Origin: Microbacterium luteum
GTDB taxonomy: Bacteria > Actinomycetota > Actinomycetes > Actinomycetales > Microbacteriaceae
Length of the DNA stretch: 64,000 bases
Reading direction: 5' to 3'
Assembly (NCBI RefSeq): GCF_015277875.1
Contig: NZ_CP063814.1
Span: 1-64,000, forward strand
The notes beneath the pieces were generated by a model, which saw only the letters and a program-made list of their open reading frames with translations, made no database searches and was not told the origin of the DNA. This document shows positions 55,989 through 64,000 of the stretch, piece by piece (positions within the stretch are counted from its first letter, which is position 1; each line of letters begins with the position of its first letter). A program made the position numbers and the translations under genes.

Positions 55989-57863
55989 CTAAGGCAGCAC
56001 GATCTCGAAGTCGGGATCGCCGGGGTCGAGGACCGAGAACAGCGACTCCAGCACTCCTGCATCGCCGTCGATCTGCAGCCCCGGCGACGACGTGTCACCG
56101 GCGGCGAGGGCGATCATGCGGGCCTTCGTCAGCGACAGGTGCAGCGCGGCATCCGATCCCGGCTCCCTCTCGAGGTAGATCAGCACGCCGTTGCGCAGCG
56201 TCACCCGGAAGCTGCGGCCGAGGTCGGTGAAGGTCAGGTCGGTGACGAGGTCGAGATCCCACGCCTTCGGCCCGTCGACAGTGATGGCGAACGCGTCGAG
56301 CAGCTGCTCCGGCGTCAGCTGCGCCACGATCGTCGGCGCACTCGTCGATTGGGGTGTTCCGAAGCTCCCCGACTGCAGCTCGGTCGCTCCGGAGAGGAAG
56401 AAGTTGCGCCACGTGCCGTTCTCGGAGCCATAGCCGAGCTGCGTCAGCGTCTGCGCGTACAGCTCCCTGGCTGCGGCGTGGTCGGCGTCGGTGAAGATCG
56501 CGTGATCGAGCAGCGTCGCCGCCCACCGGTAGTCGCCGCCGTCGAAGGCGGTGCGTGCGAGGGTCACGACACGATCGATGCCGCCCATCGCGTCGACGTA
56601 TCGCTTCGCCTGCTCGGCGGGAGGATGCGGCCACAGTCGAGCGGGGTTGCCGTCGAACCATCCCATGTACCGCTGGTAGACCGCCTTGACGTTGTGGCTG
56701 ACCGAGCCGTAGTAGCCGCGCGCGTTCCAGGCGTTCTCGAGGGCCGGCGGAAGCTGGATGATCTCGGCGATCTCGGTGCCGGTCAGGCCCGTGTTCAGCA
56801 TCCGCAGCGTCTGATCGTGCAGGTAGGCGTAGAGGTCGCGCTGGGTCGACAGGAACGACACGATCTCATCGTGTCCCCACGTTGGCCAGTGGTGCGACGC
56901 GAAGACCACATCGGCGCGGTCGGCGAACACGTCGATCGCCTCGGTCAGATAGCGGGACCACACGTGCGGATCGCGCACGAGCGCACCGCGCAGCGTGAGC
57001 AGGTTGTGCAGGTTGTGGGTGGCGTTCTCCGCCATGCAGAGGGCGCGGTAGCCGGGGAAGAAGAAGTGCATCTCAGCGGGGGCCTCGGTTCCGGGCGCCA
57101 TCTGGAACTCGATCGGCACGCCGTCGATGACGTGACTCTCGCCGGTCCGTGTGATGGTGAGGGTCGGCGGGATGAGGCCGACGGTGCCGTTGCGCGACGT
57201 GGTCTGCCCCAGACCCGCGCCCACCTGGCCCTCGGGTCCGCGGGCCAGGGCGGCGCCGTACATGTAACCGGCGCGACGCCCCATGGCGGTGCCGGCGTAG
57301 ACGTTCTCTTCCACCGCGTGCTCGACGAATCCGTCCGGCGCGATGACGGCCACGGCTCCGGCATCCACCTCCTCCTCGGTGGTCACGCCGAACACCCCGC
57401 CGAAGTGATCGATGTGACTGTGGGTGTAGATGACCGCCCGCACCTCACGATGCCCGCGGTGCTGCCGATACAGCGCCAGCGCGGCGGCCGCGGTCTCCGC
57501 CGAGATCAGCGGGTCGATCACGATCACGCCGGAGTCGCTCTCGACGAAGGTGACGTTCGACAGGTCGAATCCGCGCACCTGGTAGATGCCGTCGACGACC
57601 TCATAGAGACCGTGCTTGGCGACCAGTGTCGACTGGCGCCAGAGGCTCGGGTTCACCGAGGTCGGGGCTTCACCGCCGAGGAAGTCGTAGCTCTGGCCGT
57701 CCCAGACGACATCGCCCGCCTCGTTGCGGATGATCATCGGATCGATCGTGCCGAGGAAGCCTCGGTCGGCGAGCTCGTGGTCGCGGGAGTCGTGGAACGG
57801 AAGCGTGTTCGTCAGCCGCGCGTGCTCGGCAGCGATGGTGGGCGAGGGCTCTGTGGAGGTCAT
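55989..57863 (-). CDS. alkyl/aryl-sulfatase of the metallo-beta-lactamase fold (SdsA1-like)
   Basis: A 624-residue enzyme of the alkylsulfatase family that releases sulfate from alkyl sulfates such as SDS. The zinc-binding motif is THSHIDHFGG (His148, His150, Asp152, His153). A middle dimerisation region (YYGSVSHNVKAVYQRYMGWFDGNPARLWP) and a C-terminal SCP-2-like domain follow. No signal peptide is visible, although Pseudomonas SdsA1 is secreted. The ATG is preceded by AAAGGAG. The sulfate-ester role is known from relatives, not from this sequence. Confidence 0.9.
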   Translation of the reverse strand: MTSTEPSPTIAAEHARLTNTLPFHDSRDHELADRGFLGTIDPMIIRNEAGDVVWDGQSYDFLGGEAPTSVNPSLWRQSTLVAKHGLYEVVDGIYQVRGFDLSNVTFVESDSGVIVIDPLISAETAAAALALYRQHRGHREVRAVIYTHSHIDHFGGVFGVTTEEEVDAGAVAVIAPDGFVEHAVEENVYAGTAMGRRAGYMYGAALARGPEGQVGAGLGQTTSRNGTVGLIPPTLTITRTGESHVIDGVPIEFQMAPGTEAPAEMHFFFPGYRALCMAENATHNLHNLLTLRGALVRDPHVWSRYLTEAIDVFADRADVVFASHHWPTWGHDEIVSFLSTQRDLYAYLHDQTLRMLNTGLTGTEIAEIIQLPPALENAWNARGYYGSVSHNVKAVYQRYMGWFDGNPARLWPHPPAEQAKRYVDAMGGIDRVVTLARTAFDGGDYRWAATLLDHAIFTDADHAAARELYAQTLTQLGYGSENGTWRNFFLSGATELQSGSFGTPQSTSAPTIVAQLTPEQLLDAFAITVDGPKAWDLDLVTDLTFTDLGRSFRVTLRNGVLIYLEREPGSDAALHLSLTKARMIALAAGDTSSPGLQIDGDAGVLESLFSVLDPGDPDFEIVLP

Positions 57864-57923
57864 GATGCTCCTTTCGCCTCGATCATGGCCCGATCGAGCG
57901 AGCGGCGAAAGGCCCTCCGCGAC

Positions 57924-59048
57924 CTACACCTTGGCGTCCTGCCGGGGGATCAGCACCTGCTTGATGATCAGCAGGATCGAGGCCGTCACCGGGATCGCGA
58001 CCAGGGCACCCAGCAGGCCCAGCAGCGTGCCGCCGACGAGGGCGCCGATGACCACGAGCGACCCGGGGATCGAGATCGTGCGGTTCATCACGCGCGGGGT
58101 GAGAACGTAGGCCTCGATCTGCATGTAGACGAGGTACGCCGCGGCGAAGATGAGGGCCAGGAGGGGGTCGGCGAACAGCGCGACGGTCGATCCGATGATC
58201 CAGAACAGCACCGGACCGACCAGCGGGATGATCGTGATGCAGAACGACGTGACCGCGAGGAGGGCCGGGAACGGCAGCCCGAGGATCAGGTACATGATGA
58301 ACGTGAACGTCGCGTTGAAGAACGCCAGGATCACCATTCCCATGAGGTAGCCGCCGACGGAGTCGGTGATCTGCTCGGTGAGGTCGGCGATCCCGGAGCG
58401 GTTGCGTGCCGGAGCCAGGCGGTAGAAGGCCTGCTTCATGGTCGGCAGCGACGCGAGGAAGTACAGGCTCAGCACGATCACGATGATCGCGCCGGAGATG
58501 CCGGTGGCTAGCGTGATGCCGGCCTGGAGCACGCCGCCGCCGATGGCGGCGATGTTGCTCGGATTGGTCACGAAGCTCTCGACCTCGCCGAGGATGTCGC
58601 CGAGCGAGTCGCCGAAGTTGTCCTCCGCCCAGAGGAAGACGTCGCTCTGCATGAAGTTGTTGATCAGGGTGGGGATGTCGGTGATGAACTGGGCGATCTG
58701 CTCGACGACCGTGGGCAGGATCAGCAGGAGCACGCCGGCGAGCACGATGGCGAACCCGAAGTAGACGATGACGATGCTCCACACCCGCGACACGTTCTTG
58801 CGCTCGAGCGCGCGCACCACCGGGTCGAGGCCGAGCGCGACGAAGAGGGCGAACGCGATGTACACGATGACGGTCACGATGTTGGTCACCGCGATGCCCA
58901 GCGCGAGCGCGACGAGGCCGCCGAGCACGGCGTAGAAGCCGACGGCGAACGGATTGCGCAGTCCGAACCAGCGCGCCGGTTCGCTCTCCTTCGGGGGCGC
59001 CGCGGGTGGCGTCGCGGCGTCGTCGGGCGAGTCGGTAACCTCGGTCAT
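57924..59048 (-). CDS. AI-2E family transporter (PerM/TqsA)
   Basis: A 374-residue membrane protein with about eight hydrophobic segments. Family features are FALFVALGLDPVVRALERKNVSRVWSIVIVYFGFAIVLAGVLLLILP and the PALLAVTSFCITIIPLVGPVLFWIIG region. Substrates of the family range from quorum signals to ions. The N-terminus is a polar, Pro-rich 30-residue segment. The ATG at 59048 is fixed by a TAGAGT 6 bases upstream (59055-59060, minus). Confidence 0.89.
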   Translation of the reverse strand: MTEVTDSPDDAATPPAAPPKESEPARWFGLRNPFAVGFYAVLGGLVALALGIAVTNIVTVIVYIAFALFVALGLDPVVRALERKNVSRVWSIVIVYFGFAIVLAGVLLLILPTVVEQIAQFITDIPTLINNFMQSDVFLWAEDNFGDSLGDILGEVESFVTNPSNIAAIGGGVLQAGITLATGISGAIIVIVLSLYFLASLPTMKQAFYRLAPARNRSGIADLTEQITDSVGGYLMGMVILAFFNATFTFIMYLILGLPFPALLAVTSFCITIIPLVGPVLFWIIGSTVALFADPLLALIFAAAYLVYMQIEAYVLTPRVMNRTISIPGSLVVIGALVGGTLLGLLGALVAIPVTASILLIIKQVLIPRQDAKV

Positions 59049-59054
59049 GCTCAC

Positions 59055-59060
59055 ACTCTA
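59055..59060 (-). promoter_or_regulatory. AI-2E gene -10 element (leaderless start)
   Basis: TAGAGT on the minus strand, 6 bases before the ATG at 59048. The divergent chorismate mutase starts 31 bases away with its own GGAGG ribosome site. Confidence 0.55.
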
Positions 59061-59091
59061 TTGCTGAGCCCGCCGCGCCGAGGAGGACGAC

Positions 59092-59385
59092 ATGACCGAG
59101 ACGCCCGAGCAGACCCTGCTGCGGCTGCGCGCCACGATCGACAACATCGATGCGGCGCTCATCTTCGTGCTCGCCGAGCGCTTCCGTGCGACCAAGCAGG
59201 TGGGTGAGTTGAAGGCCGATCACGGGATGCCCGCATCCGACCCCTCGCGCGAAGAGCAGCAGGTCGCGCGCCTCCGACGCCTCGCCGAAGAGGCCGACCT
59301 CGACCCGGCCTTCGCCGAGAAGTGGTTCAACTTCGTCGTCGCCGAGGTCATCCGTCACCACACGGCCGCCGCCGACGCCCGCTGA
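59092..59385 (+). CDS. chorismate mutase (AroQ type)
   Basis: A 97-residue all-helical chorismate mutase that converts chorismate to prephenate for Phe/Tyr synthesis. Characteristic positions are LRATIDNIDAALIFVLAERFRATKQVGELKA and REEQQVARLRRLAEE, with a C-terminal helix ending in AEVIRHHTAAADAR. It is the intracellular, unregulated short form. GGAGG stands 6 bases before the ATG. It is followed after 5 bases by the HerA-like ATPase. Confidence 0.9.
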   Translation: MTETPEQTLLRLRATIDNIDAALIFVLAERFRATKQVGELKADHGMPASDPSREEQQVARLRRLAEEADLDPAFAEKWFNFVVAEVIRHHTAAADAR

Positions 59386-59390
59386 CCACG

Positions 59391-60473
59391 ATGGCCGCCG
59401 AACTCCCCATCGGGACCCTGCTCGAATCGAGCGACGGCGCCCACGCGCACGTGCTCGCCCGCAAGCTCAACCGCCACACGTTCTGGTGCGGCCAGAGCGG
59501 GTCGGGCAAGACCTACGCGCTCGGCGTGCTGCTCGAGCAGGTGATGCTCGAGACCGAGCTTCCCCTGGTCATCCTCGACCCGAACTCGGACTACGTGCGT
59601 CTCGGGGAGATGCGGGCGGGCGCGGATCGTGCATCCGCCGACGAGCTGCGCTCGCGCGACGTGCGCGTGCTCGGCAGGAACGGCGACCACGACCTTCGGG
59701 TGCAGTTCACGAACCTGCCGCTGAAGTCCAAGGCCGCGGTCGCCCAGATCGATCCGATCCTCGACGCCGACGAGTACAACCACCTGCTGCGCCTCGAAGA
59801 CGAGGTGCACTCGATCGACGACCGCGACCTCGTCGCCCACCTCCGGGCCAAGGGGTCGGCGGTGCACGACAAGCTCGCCAATCGCCTCGAGAACCTGGGG
59901 ATCAGCGAGTGGGATCTGTGGGCGTGGGGCGGACGCAACGTCGGCGACCACCTCGACGAGCGTGCGGATGCGACCGTCCTGGACCTCGGCGGGTTCCCCA
60001 CACCGGCGGAGTCGCGGGCTGCCGCGCTCGCCGTGCTCGACCATCTGTGGGAGCACCGCGAGGAGCGCGTCGGACGGCTCATCGTGATCGACGAGGCGCA
60101 CAACCTCTGCCGCCCCGACCCGTCGACCCCCGTCGAGCGGCTGCTCACGGAACGGATCGTGCAGATCGCCGCCGAGGGCCGCAAGTACGGACTGTGGCTG
60201 CTGCTGTCGACGCAGCGCCCGTCGAAGGTGCACATCAACGCCCTGTCGCAGTGCGACAACCTCGCCCTCATGCGGATGAGCTCGCCGAAGGACCTCGCCG
60301 AGCTCGCCGACGTCTTCGGCTACGCGCCGGCGTCGATGCTGGAGCGCTCGTCGGCGTTCGCGCAGGGGCAGGCCCTGTTCGCGGGCGGGTTCGTCGATTC
60401 GCCCGTGCTGGTGCAGATGGGCGCGCGCCTGACCGAGGAAGGCGGCTCCGACGTCGCCGTCCCCCTGCGCTGA
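59391..60473 (+). CDS. HerA/VirB4-like ATPase (DUF87 type)
   Basis: A 360-residue ATPase. Walker A is GQSGSGKT (residues 34-41) near the N-terminus, Walker B is RLIVIDEAHNLC, and the AAEGRKYGLWLLLSTQRPSKVHINALSQCDNLALMRM segment is typical of HerA/VirB4-like enzymes (sensor and arginine positions). The N-terminal HAS-barrel is missing or minimal and no nuclease (NurA) is adjacent, so a repair or DNA-translocation role is only a possibility. It is closely spaced with chorismate mutase, for which I see no functional reason. Confidence 0.85.
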   Translation: MAAELPIGTLLESSDGAHAHVLARKLNRHTFWCGQSGSGKTYALGVLLEQVMLETELPLVILDPNSDYVRLGEMRAGADRASADELRSRDVRVLGRNGDHDLRVQFTNLPLKSKAAVAQIDPILDADEYNHLLRLEDEVHSIDDRDLVAHLRAKGSAVHDKLANRLENLGISEWDLWAWGGRNVGDHLDERADATVLDLGGFPTPAESRAAALAVLDHLWEHREERVGRLIVIDEAHNLCRPDPSTPVERLLTERIVQIAAEGRKYGLWLLLSTQRPSKVHINALSQCDNLALMRMSSPKDLAELADVFGYAPASMLERSSAFAQGQALFAGGFVDSPVLVQMGARLTEEGGSDVAVPLR

Positions 60474-60512
60474 CCGGAGCCGGCGCAGAGGGACGGATCG
60501 TGGCGGACGGCC

Positions 60513-61207
60513 TCAGGGTGTCGCGCGACGAAGGGTCAGGAACGATCCCGCTGCGAGCACCACGGTCAGCAGAAGTCCCCACAGGGTGATTCCGACCGCC
60601 CCCTGATCCGCGAACCAGGTGAACACCTGCCCCAGGCATCGAGGCGCCCGATGACCCACATCACGCCGACGAGCAGCAGTGCCAGCGCCGTGTAGACGAG
60701 CGCCACCCACAGGGGCCCGAAGCGCTTGTAGAGCGTTGCCGAGGCGAAGCCGATCGTGAACACCAGCACCGTGAAGGCGAAGTAGAACAGCCACGCGGCC
60801 CACCATCCCGCTTCCCAGATCCAGGTCAGCTGGAAGAAGTATCCGTTCATGCCCCAGCCGCCGGTGGCGTCTTCGAGGAACCCGCCGATCACGAACACCG
60901 TCGCGAGCAGGTTCGCGGTGATCGTCGCGGTGGCGAGGGTGCCGAGATAGAACTCGCGTCGCGTGATGCTGAGGGCCTGGGAGAACGGGAAGGTCATCGT
61001 CAGCGCCTGGATACCGACGAACAGGAAGTACCACAGCGGCGCCTGCGCGCCACCGCCGTAGAACGGTCCCGGAAGGCCCGAGCTGCTCAGCAGCGCGTAG
61101 ATCGCGAGGGTCACGACGAAGGCGCCCGTGAGCACGATGAGAGGCACCCAGACGTAGGTCTGGCGATTCACCAGCTGCAGACGGATGACATTCAGGGTGC
61201 GGTTCAT
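60513..61207 (-). pseudogene. ABC-2 type permease, frameshifted
   Basis: Membrane subunit of the exporter encoded with the upstream ATPase. Reading begins MNRTLNVIRLQLVNRQTYVWVP with six hydrophobic segments and runs in one frame to VMWVIGRLDAWG, then the frame shifts. The remainder (QVFTWFADQGAVGITLWGLLL onward) is in another frame. Adding one C in the minus-strand run GGGGC-AGG near 60630 restores a 231-residue product, and the 695-base length is one short of a multiple of three. Either a real loss of the last helix (with about 20 altered residues) or a sequencing error. Confidence 0.8.
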
Positions 61208-62103
61208 CGCGACACCTCCGGGGATGCGGTGCTCGACGCGTGCTGCGTCAGACGCACGATCAGCTGCTGGAGCGAGACCGAGGCGACCTCGAGATCGGCC
61301 TCGGCGAGACGCCGACGGTCGTCGTCGGTGAGGGCGCCGAGCACGGTCACGCTCGCGACCCGGCCGAGGCTCTCCCGGTGGATCACCTCACGGCCGGCCG
61401 CGAAGGCGTCGACGGCCGCAGCATCGCCGACGATGTTGGCGGCACGATCCCGCACGTCGTCGGTGCTCTCGTCCATCAGGATCCGGCCCTCGTCGATGAC
61501 CAGAACGCGCTCGATGAGATGGGAGACCTCGTCGATGAGGTGACTGGAGAGCACGACCGTGCGCGGATGCTCGCTGTAGTCCGCGACGAGCCGGTCGTAG
61601 AAGATCTGCCGCGCCACCGCATCCAGCCCCAGGTAGGGCTCGTCGAAGAACGTGATCTCGGCGCGCGAGGCAAGACCGATGATGACGCCCACCGCCGAGA
61701 GCTGGCCGCGGGAGAGCTTCTTGATGCGTCGCTTGAGAGGCAGGCGGAAGGCGGCGACGAGCTCGTCCGCCAGCGCCTGGCTCCAGTTCGGGAAGAACAG
61801 CTTCGCGGCGCGGAACGCGTGCAGCGGTGTGGCGTCGTCGGGATACTTCTGGCTCTCGCGCACGAAGCACATGCGCTGAAGCACGTGCGCATTCTCGTAG
61901 GGCTGCTGGCCGAACACGGTCACGTCACCCGACGTGGCGAAGTTCTGCGCGGTGAGGATCGACATCACCGTCGTCTTTCCCGCGCCGTTGCGGCCCAGGA
62001 GCCCGTAGATGGTGTCCTTCTCGATGGTGAAGCTCACGTCGTCGACCGCGACGGTGTCGCGATAGCGCTTCGTGAGGCCGTTGACCTCGATCACGGCGGT
62101 CAT
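61204..62103 (-). CDS. ABC transporter ATP-binding protein
   Basis: A 299-residue ATPase of the drug/antibiotic exporter type. Walker A GRNGAGKT, a signature LSRGQLSAVGVIIGLAS in place of the canonical LSGGQ, Walker B ITFFDEPYLGLD and the switch histidine in VVLSSHLIDEVSHLIE. The C-terminal ~70 residues form an extension rich in Asp/Val. It overlaps the GntR gene and the permease by 4 bases each, forming a three-gene operon like ytrA-ytrB. Confidence 0.9.
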   Translation of the reverse strand: MTAVIEVNGLTKRYRDTVAVDDVSFTIEKDTIYGLLGRNGAGKTTVMSILTAQNFATSGDVTVFGQQPYENAHVLQRMCFVRESQKYPDDATPLHAFRAAKLFFPNWSQALADELVAAFRLPLKRRIKKLSRGQLSAVGVIIGLASRAEITFFDEPYLGLDAVARQIFYDRLVADYSEHPRTVVLSSHLIDEVSHLIERVLVIDEGRILMDESTDDVRDRAANIVGDAAAVDAFAAGREVIHRESLGRVASVTVLGALTDDDRRRLAEADLEVASVSLQQLIVRLTQHASSTASPEVSR

Positions 62104-62510
62104 GGTGTGGTTCCCCCTGTTTCGGTTCGGTCGGTCGCGATGGTCTGGTCGGATGCGGCGGCTCGCTCGCGCACGAGCCGGCCGAGGTCGTCGGGCCCGA
62201 GGCCGAGCTTGCGCGCCTCGACGAGGAGCGGTTCGACGTAACGGTCCGCGAAGGCGGTGCGGCGCTCGTCGAGGAGCCGTTCGCGGGCTCCGGGCGCGAC
62301 GAACATGCCGATTCCGCGGCGCTTGTGGAGCACCCCTTTGTCGACGAGCATGTTCACTCCTTTCGCGGCGGTGGCCGGATTGATGCGGTAGAAGGCGGCG
62401 AGCTCGTTCGTCGACGGCGCCCGCCCCTCTTCGGGAAGGCTGCCGTCGACGATGGAGTCTTCGACGCTCTCCGCGATCTGCAGGAACAGCGCCCTGCCTT
62501 CTTCGATCAC
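62100..62510 (-). CDS. GntR family regulator (YtrA subfamily)
   Basis: A 136-residue regulator of the YtrA type: a winged helix with LQIAESVEDSIVDGSLPEEGRAPSTNELAAFYRINPATAAKGVNMLVDKGVL and a short C-terminal helical dimerisation segment instead of a ligand domain. YtrA proteins repress adjacent ABC exporter genes. The GTG start is preceded by GAGGGGG. A TTAGTT-N4-AACTAA palindrome lies 19 bases upstream and is the likely operator. Confidence 0.9.
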   Translation of the reverse strand: MIEEGRALFLQIAESVEDSIVDGSLPEEGRAPSTNELAAFYRINPATAAKGVNMLVDKGVLHKRRGIGMFVAPGARERLLDERRTAFADRYVEPLLVEARKLGLGPDDLGRLVRERAAASDQTIATDRTETGGTTP

Positions 62511-62528
62511 TTGCGCCCCCTCGGTTCA

Positions 62529-62544
62529 TTAGTTGACTAACTAA
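62529..62544. promoter_or_regulatory. palindromic operator of the GntR/ABC operon
   Basis: TTAGTT (62529-62534) and AACTAA (62539-62544) with a 4-base spacer form a perfect dyad next to the promoter, in an A/T-rich patch unusual for the genome. It fits autoregulation by the YtrA-type GntR protein. Confidence 0.65.
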
Positions 62545-62573
62545 CCATGCAACAGATTGAGGTGACCTGTCAA
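62545..62573 (-). promoter_or_regulatory. promoter of the GntR/ABC operon
   Basis: On the minus strand a perfect -35 TTGACA (62568-62573) is followed 17-18 bases later by a weak -10 (GCATGG/CATGGT, about 62544-62550), next to the operator. This is the only consensus -35 noticed in the window. A weak -10 with an adjacent operator is typical of a repressed promoter. Confidence 0.5.
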
Positions 62574-62862
62574 TAACGATGGGGTTACCTTCTGCTGTTC
62601 GACTTTGCCCCACCCCGGGGGCTGGGGTTAGGCTGTTTGTCGGGCCTCGTGCCCCGATGACGACCAGTCCGCGGTCGGCGCAGGTCGATTCCTGGGGAAT
62701 CCCCGCGCAGAGCGTATGGTCGACGGTCTTGGTGACGAACCCGATGTGAGTCGCCGGTTGCGCAGGTGCTCCTTGTACTGCGCTCTGCGCCGATGACCGT
62801 CACCCGGACGTAACCGAAAGCCGATGCGTGGGCACCGACCGCGCGGTCGCTGAGGTACGAAC
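62574..62862 (+). other. long upstream region of the ProV gene, structured but without a recognised element
   Basis: Non-coding spacer of about 290 bases. A TAGGCT at 62629-62634 would give a leader of about 225 bases. Small perfect hairpins are visible (GATTCC/GGAATC at 62687-62701; TCGGG/CCCGA at 62639-62657). I could not match it to a known riboswitch class by eye, but osmolyte transporter genes often carry long regulated leaders. Confidence 0.4.
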
Positions 62863-64000
62863 GTGACATCCGATCTAGCCATCGAGGCGAAAGGCCTCTT
62901 CAAAGTCTTCGGGCGCAACGCGCGCGGAGCAGTGGACAAACTGAAGAACGGTGCGAGTCGATCCGAGGTCGCGGCGCAGGGTGCGACGGCCGCGGTCATC
63001 GACGCCGGCTTCGACGTGAGGCCCGGCGAGATCTTCGTGATCATGGGCCTCTCCGGCTCGGGCAAGTCGACCATCATCCGCATGCTCAACGGACTCCTCG
63101 AGCCCACCGCCGGAGACGTGCTCGTGCAGGGGCAGAGCGTGACGAAGGCCTCCGACGCCGAGCTGCGCCGGATCCGCCGCAGCTCGATCTCGATGGTCTT
63201 CCAGCACTTCGCTCTCCTGCCGCACCGCACGGTCATCGACAACGCCGCCTACGCGCTGGAGATCCAGGGCGTCGGCCGCGATGAGCGCCGGGCGAAGGCG
63301 CAGGAGATCCTCGAGAAGGTGGGCCTCGGCGACCGCGCCGAGGCGATGCCCGACGAGCTCTCCGGCGGCATGAAGCAGCGCGTGGGGCTGGCCCGCGCCC
63401 TGACCGCCGGCACCGACATCATGCTCATGGACGAGGCCTTCTCGGCACTCGACCCGCTCATCCGCCGCGAGATGCAGGAGCAGCTCATCGAGCTGCAGCA
63501 GGAGCTCGGCCGCACCATCGTCTTCATCACCCACGACCTCAACGAGGCCATGTTCCTCGGCGACCGCATCGCGGTGATGCGCGACGGTCGCATCGTGCAG
63601 AACGGCACGCCAGAAGAGATCCTCACCGACCCGGCCAACGACTACGTCGCGCAGTTCGTGCAGGATGTCGACCGCACGCGCGTGCTCACCGCGGCGTCGG
63701 TGATGGAGCCCCCGGTCGCCGTCACGCCGCTGCACGCCGGCGCCCGCGGTGCACTGCGCATCATGCGCGACCTGCAGGTCGGGGCCGTGTCGGTCGTGGA
63801 GAGCCGCAGCAAGTTCATCGGCTCGGTGACCGACCGCGACGTCATCCGCGCCGTGAAGAACGGCGACACCGACCTGCGCGGCATCTTGCGCCAGGATCAG
63901 CCGGTCGTCCACCCCGACGAGCCGCTCGCCGAGATCGTGGAGCGCGCCGTCGAGAGCCCCGCCCCGATCGCGGTCGTCGACGACAAGAACCGCCTCATGG
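62863..64000 (+). CDS. proV: glycine betaine/proline-type ABC transporter ATP-binding protein, 3'-truncated by the window
   Basis: ProV/OpuAA-type ATPase of an osmoprotectant importer. 379 residues are visible. After an N-terminal insertion typical of the family (FKVFGRNARGAVDKLKNGAS), Walker A is GLSGSGKST (62-70), the Q-loop VFQHFALLPHRTV, signature LSGGMKQRVGLARAL from 166, Walker B IMLMDEAFSALD from about 186, and the H-loop histidine follows in FITHDLNEAM. From about residue 290 two CBS domains begin (VMEPPVAVTPLHAGARGALRIM), which sense ionic strength in OpuA. GTG start with TGAGGT upstream. The permease and binding protein lie beyond the window. Confidence 0.9.
   Translation, partial: MTSDLAIEAKGLFKVFGRNARGAVDKLKNGASRSEVAAQGATAAVIDAGFDVRPGEIFVIMGLSGSGKSTIIRMLNGLLEPTAGDVLVQGQSVTKASDAELRRIRRSSISMVFQHFALLPHRTVIDNAAYALEIQGVGRDERRAKAQEILEKVGLGDRAEAMPDELSGGMKQRVGLARALTAGTDIMLMDEAFSALDPLIRREMQEQLIELQQELGRTIVFITHDLNEAMFLGDRIAVMRDGRIVQNGTPEEILTDPANDYVAQFVQDVDRTRVLTAASVMEPPVAVTPLHAGARGALRIMRDLQVGAVSVVESRSKFIGSVTDRDVIRAVKNGDTDLRGILRQDQPVVHPDEPLAEIVERAVESPAPIAVVDDKNRLM

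Noticed and set aside
55728..58511. Plus-strand open frame running from the intergenic repeats through the sulfatase and AI-2E genes
   Set aside because: It overlaps two well-supported minus-strand genes, and its product is a low-complexity Arg/Val/Glu/His mixture without a motif.

Overview
This 64 kb window is a high-GC actinobacterial chromosome segment that starts at the replication origin. The gene order dnaA-oriC-dnaN-recF-DUF721-gyrB-gyrA-DUF3566-tRNA-Ile-tRNA-Ala, followed by crgA, a class E sortase and the fhaA/fhaB/pstP/rodA/pbpA/pknA/pknB cluster, is the classical Actinomycetota origin neighbourhood. The style of the proteins and the dispersed palindromes point to Microbacteriaceae, most likely Microbacterium. 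This assignment is from memory of the family and was not searched.

Layout. 1-10.3 kb: replication core (dnaA, oriC with DnaA boxes, dnaN, recF, a DciA-like DUF721 protein, both gyrase subunits), DUF3566 and two tRNAs. 10.4-13.8 kb: Nudix hydrolase, YbaK deacylase, a basic membrane protein, cyclophilin, a zinc-ribbon rhomboid, crgA. 13.8-23.7 kb: sortase plus a 51-residue membrane protein, then the seven-gene minus-strand operon that couples Ser/Thr phosphorylation and FHA readers to peptidoglycan elongation/division. 23.8-33 kb: tRNA-Leu, GNAT, GntR, cold-shock protein, a rhomboid-like/DUF2156 fusion, a coiled-coil membrane protein, a HAD phosphatase, the mismatch endonuclease NucS, and an MFS/LacI divergent pair. 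33-39.4 kb: a complete Mrp Na+/H+ antiporter operon (A/B fused, then C-G, every junction a 4-base overlap). 39.5-45.3 kb: argG and a Pr6Pr-family membrane gene bracketed by two copies of a palindromic repeat, then flotillin and an APC permease. 45.4-51.1 kb: a peptide-type ABC importer operon led by a DUF1684 gene. 51.3-55.6 kb: MOSC protein plus a 2Fe-2S flavin reductase, purA, a beta-propeller lactonase. 55.6-64 kb: an intergenic repeat cluster, an alkylsulfatase-type metallo-beta-lactamase, an AI-2E family transporter, chorismate mutase, a HerA-like ATPase, a GntR/ABC exporter operon whose permease is frameshifted, and the 5' part of a glycine-betaine-type ProV ATPase with CBS domains that runs off the window.

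The most striking window-wide signal is regulatory. At least eleven genes carry a TANNNT -10 hexamer exactly 6 or 7 bases before the start codon, which predicts leaderless mRNAs and fixes several start sites. No defence island, prophage, insertion sequence or CRISPR array is visible. The unusual items are the dispersed palindromes, a degenerate tandem repeat at 55.7 kb, the frameshift at about 60.63 kb, a rhomboid-like domain fused to a lysyl-PG-synthase-type domain, and a split MOSC/ferredoxin-reductase module next to purA.
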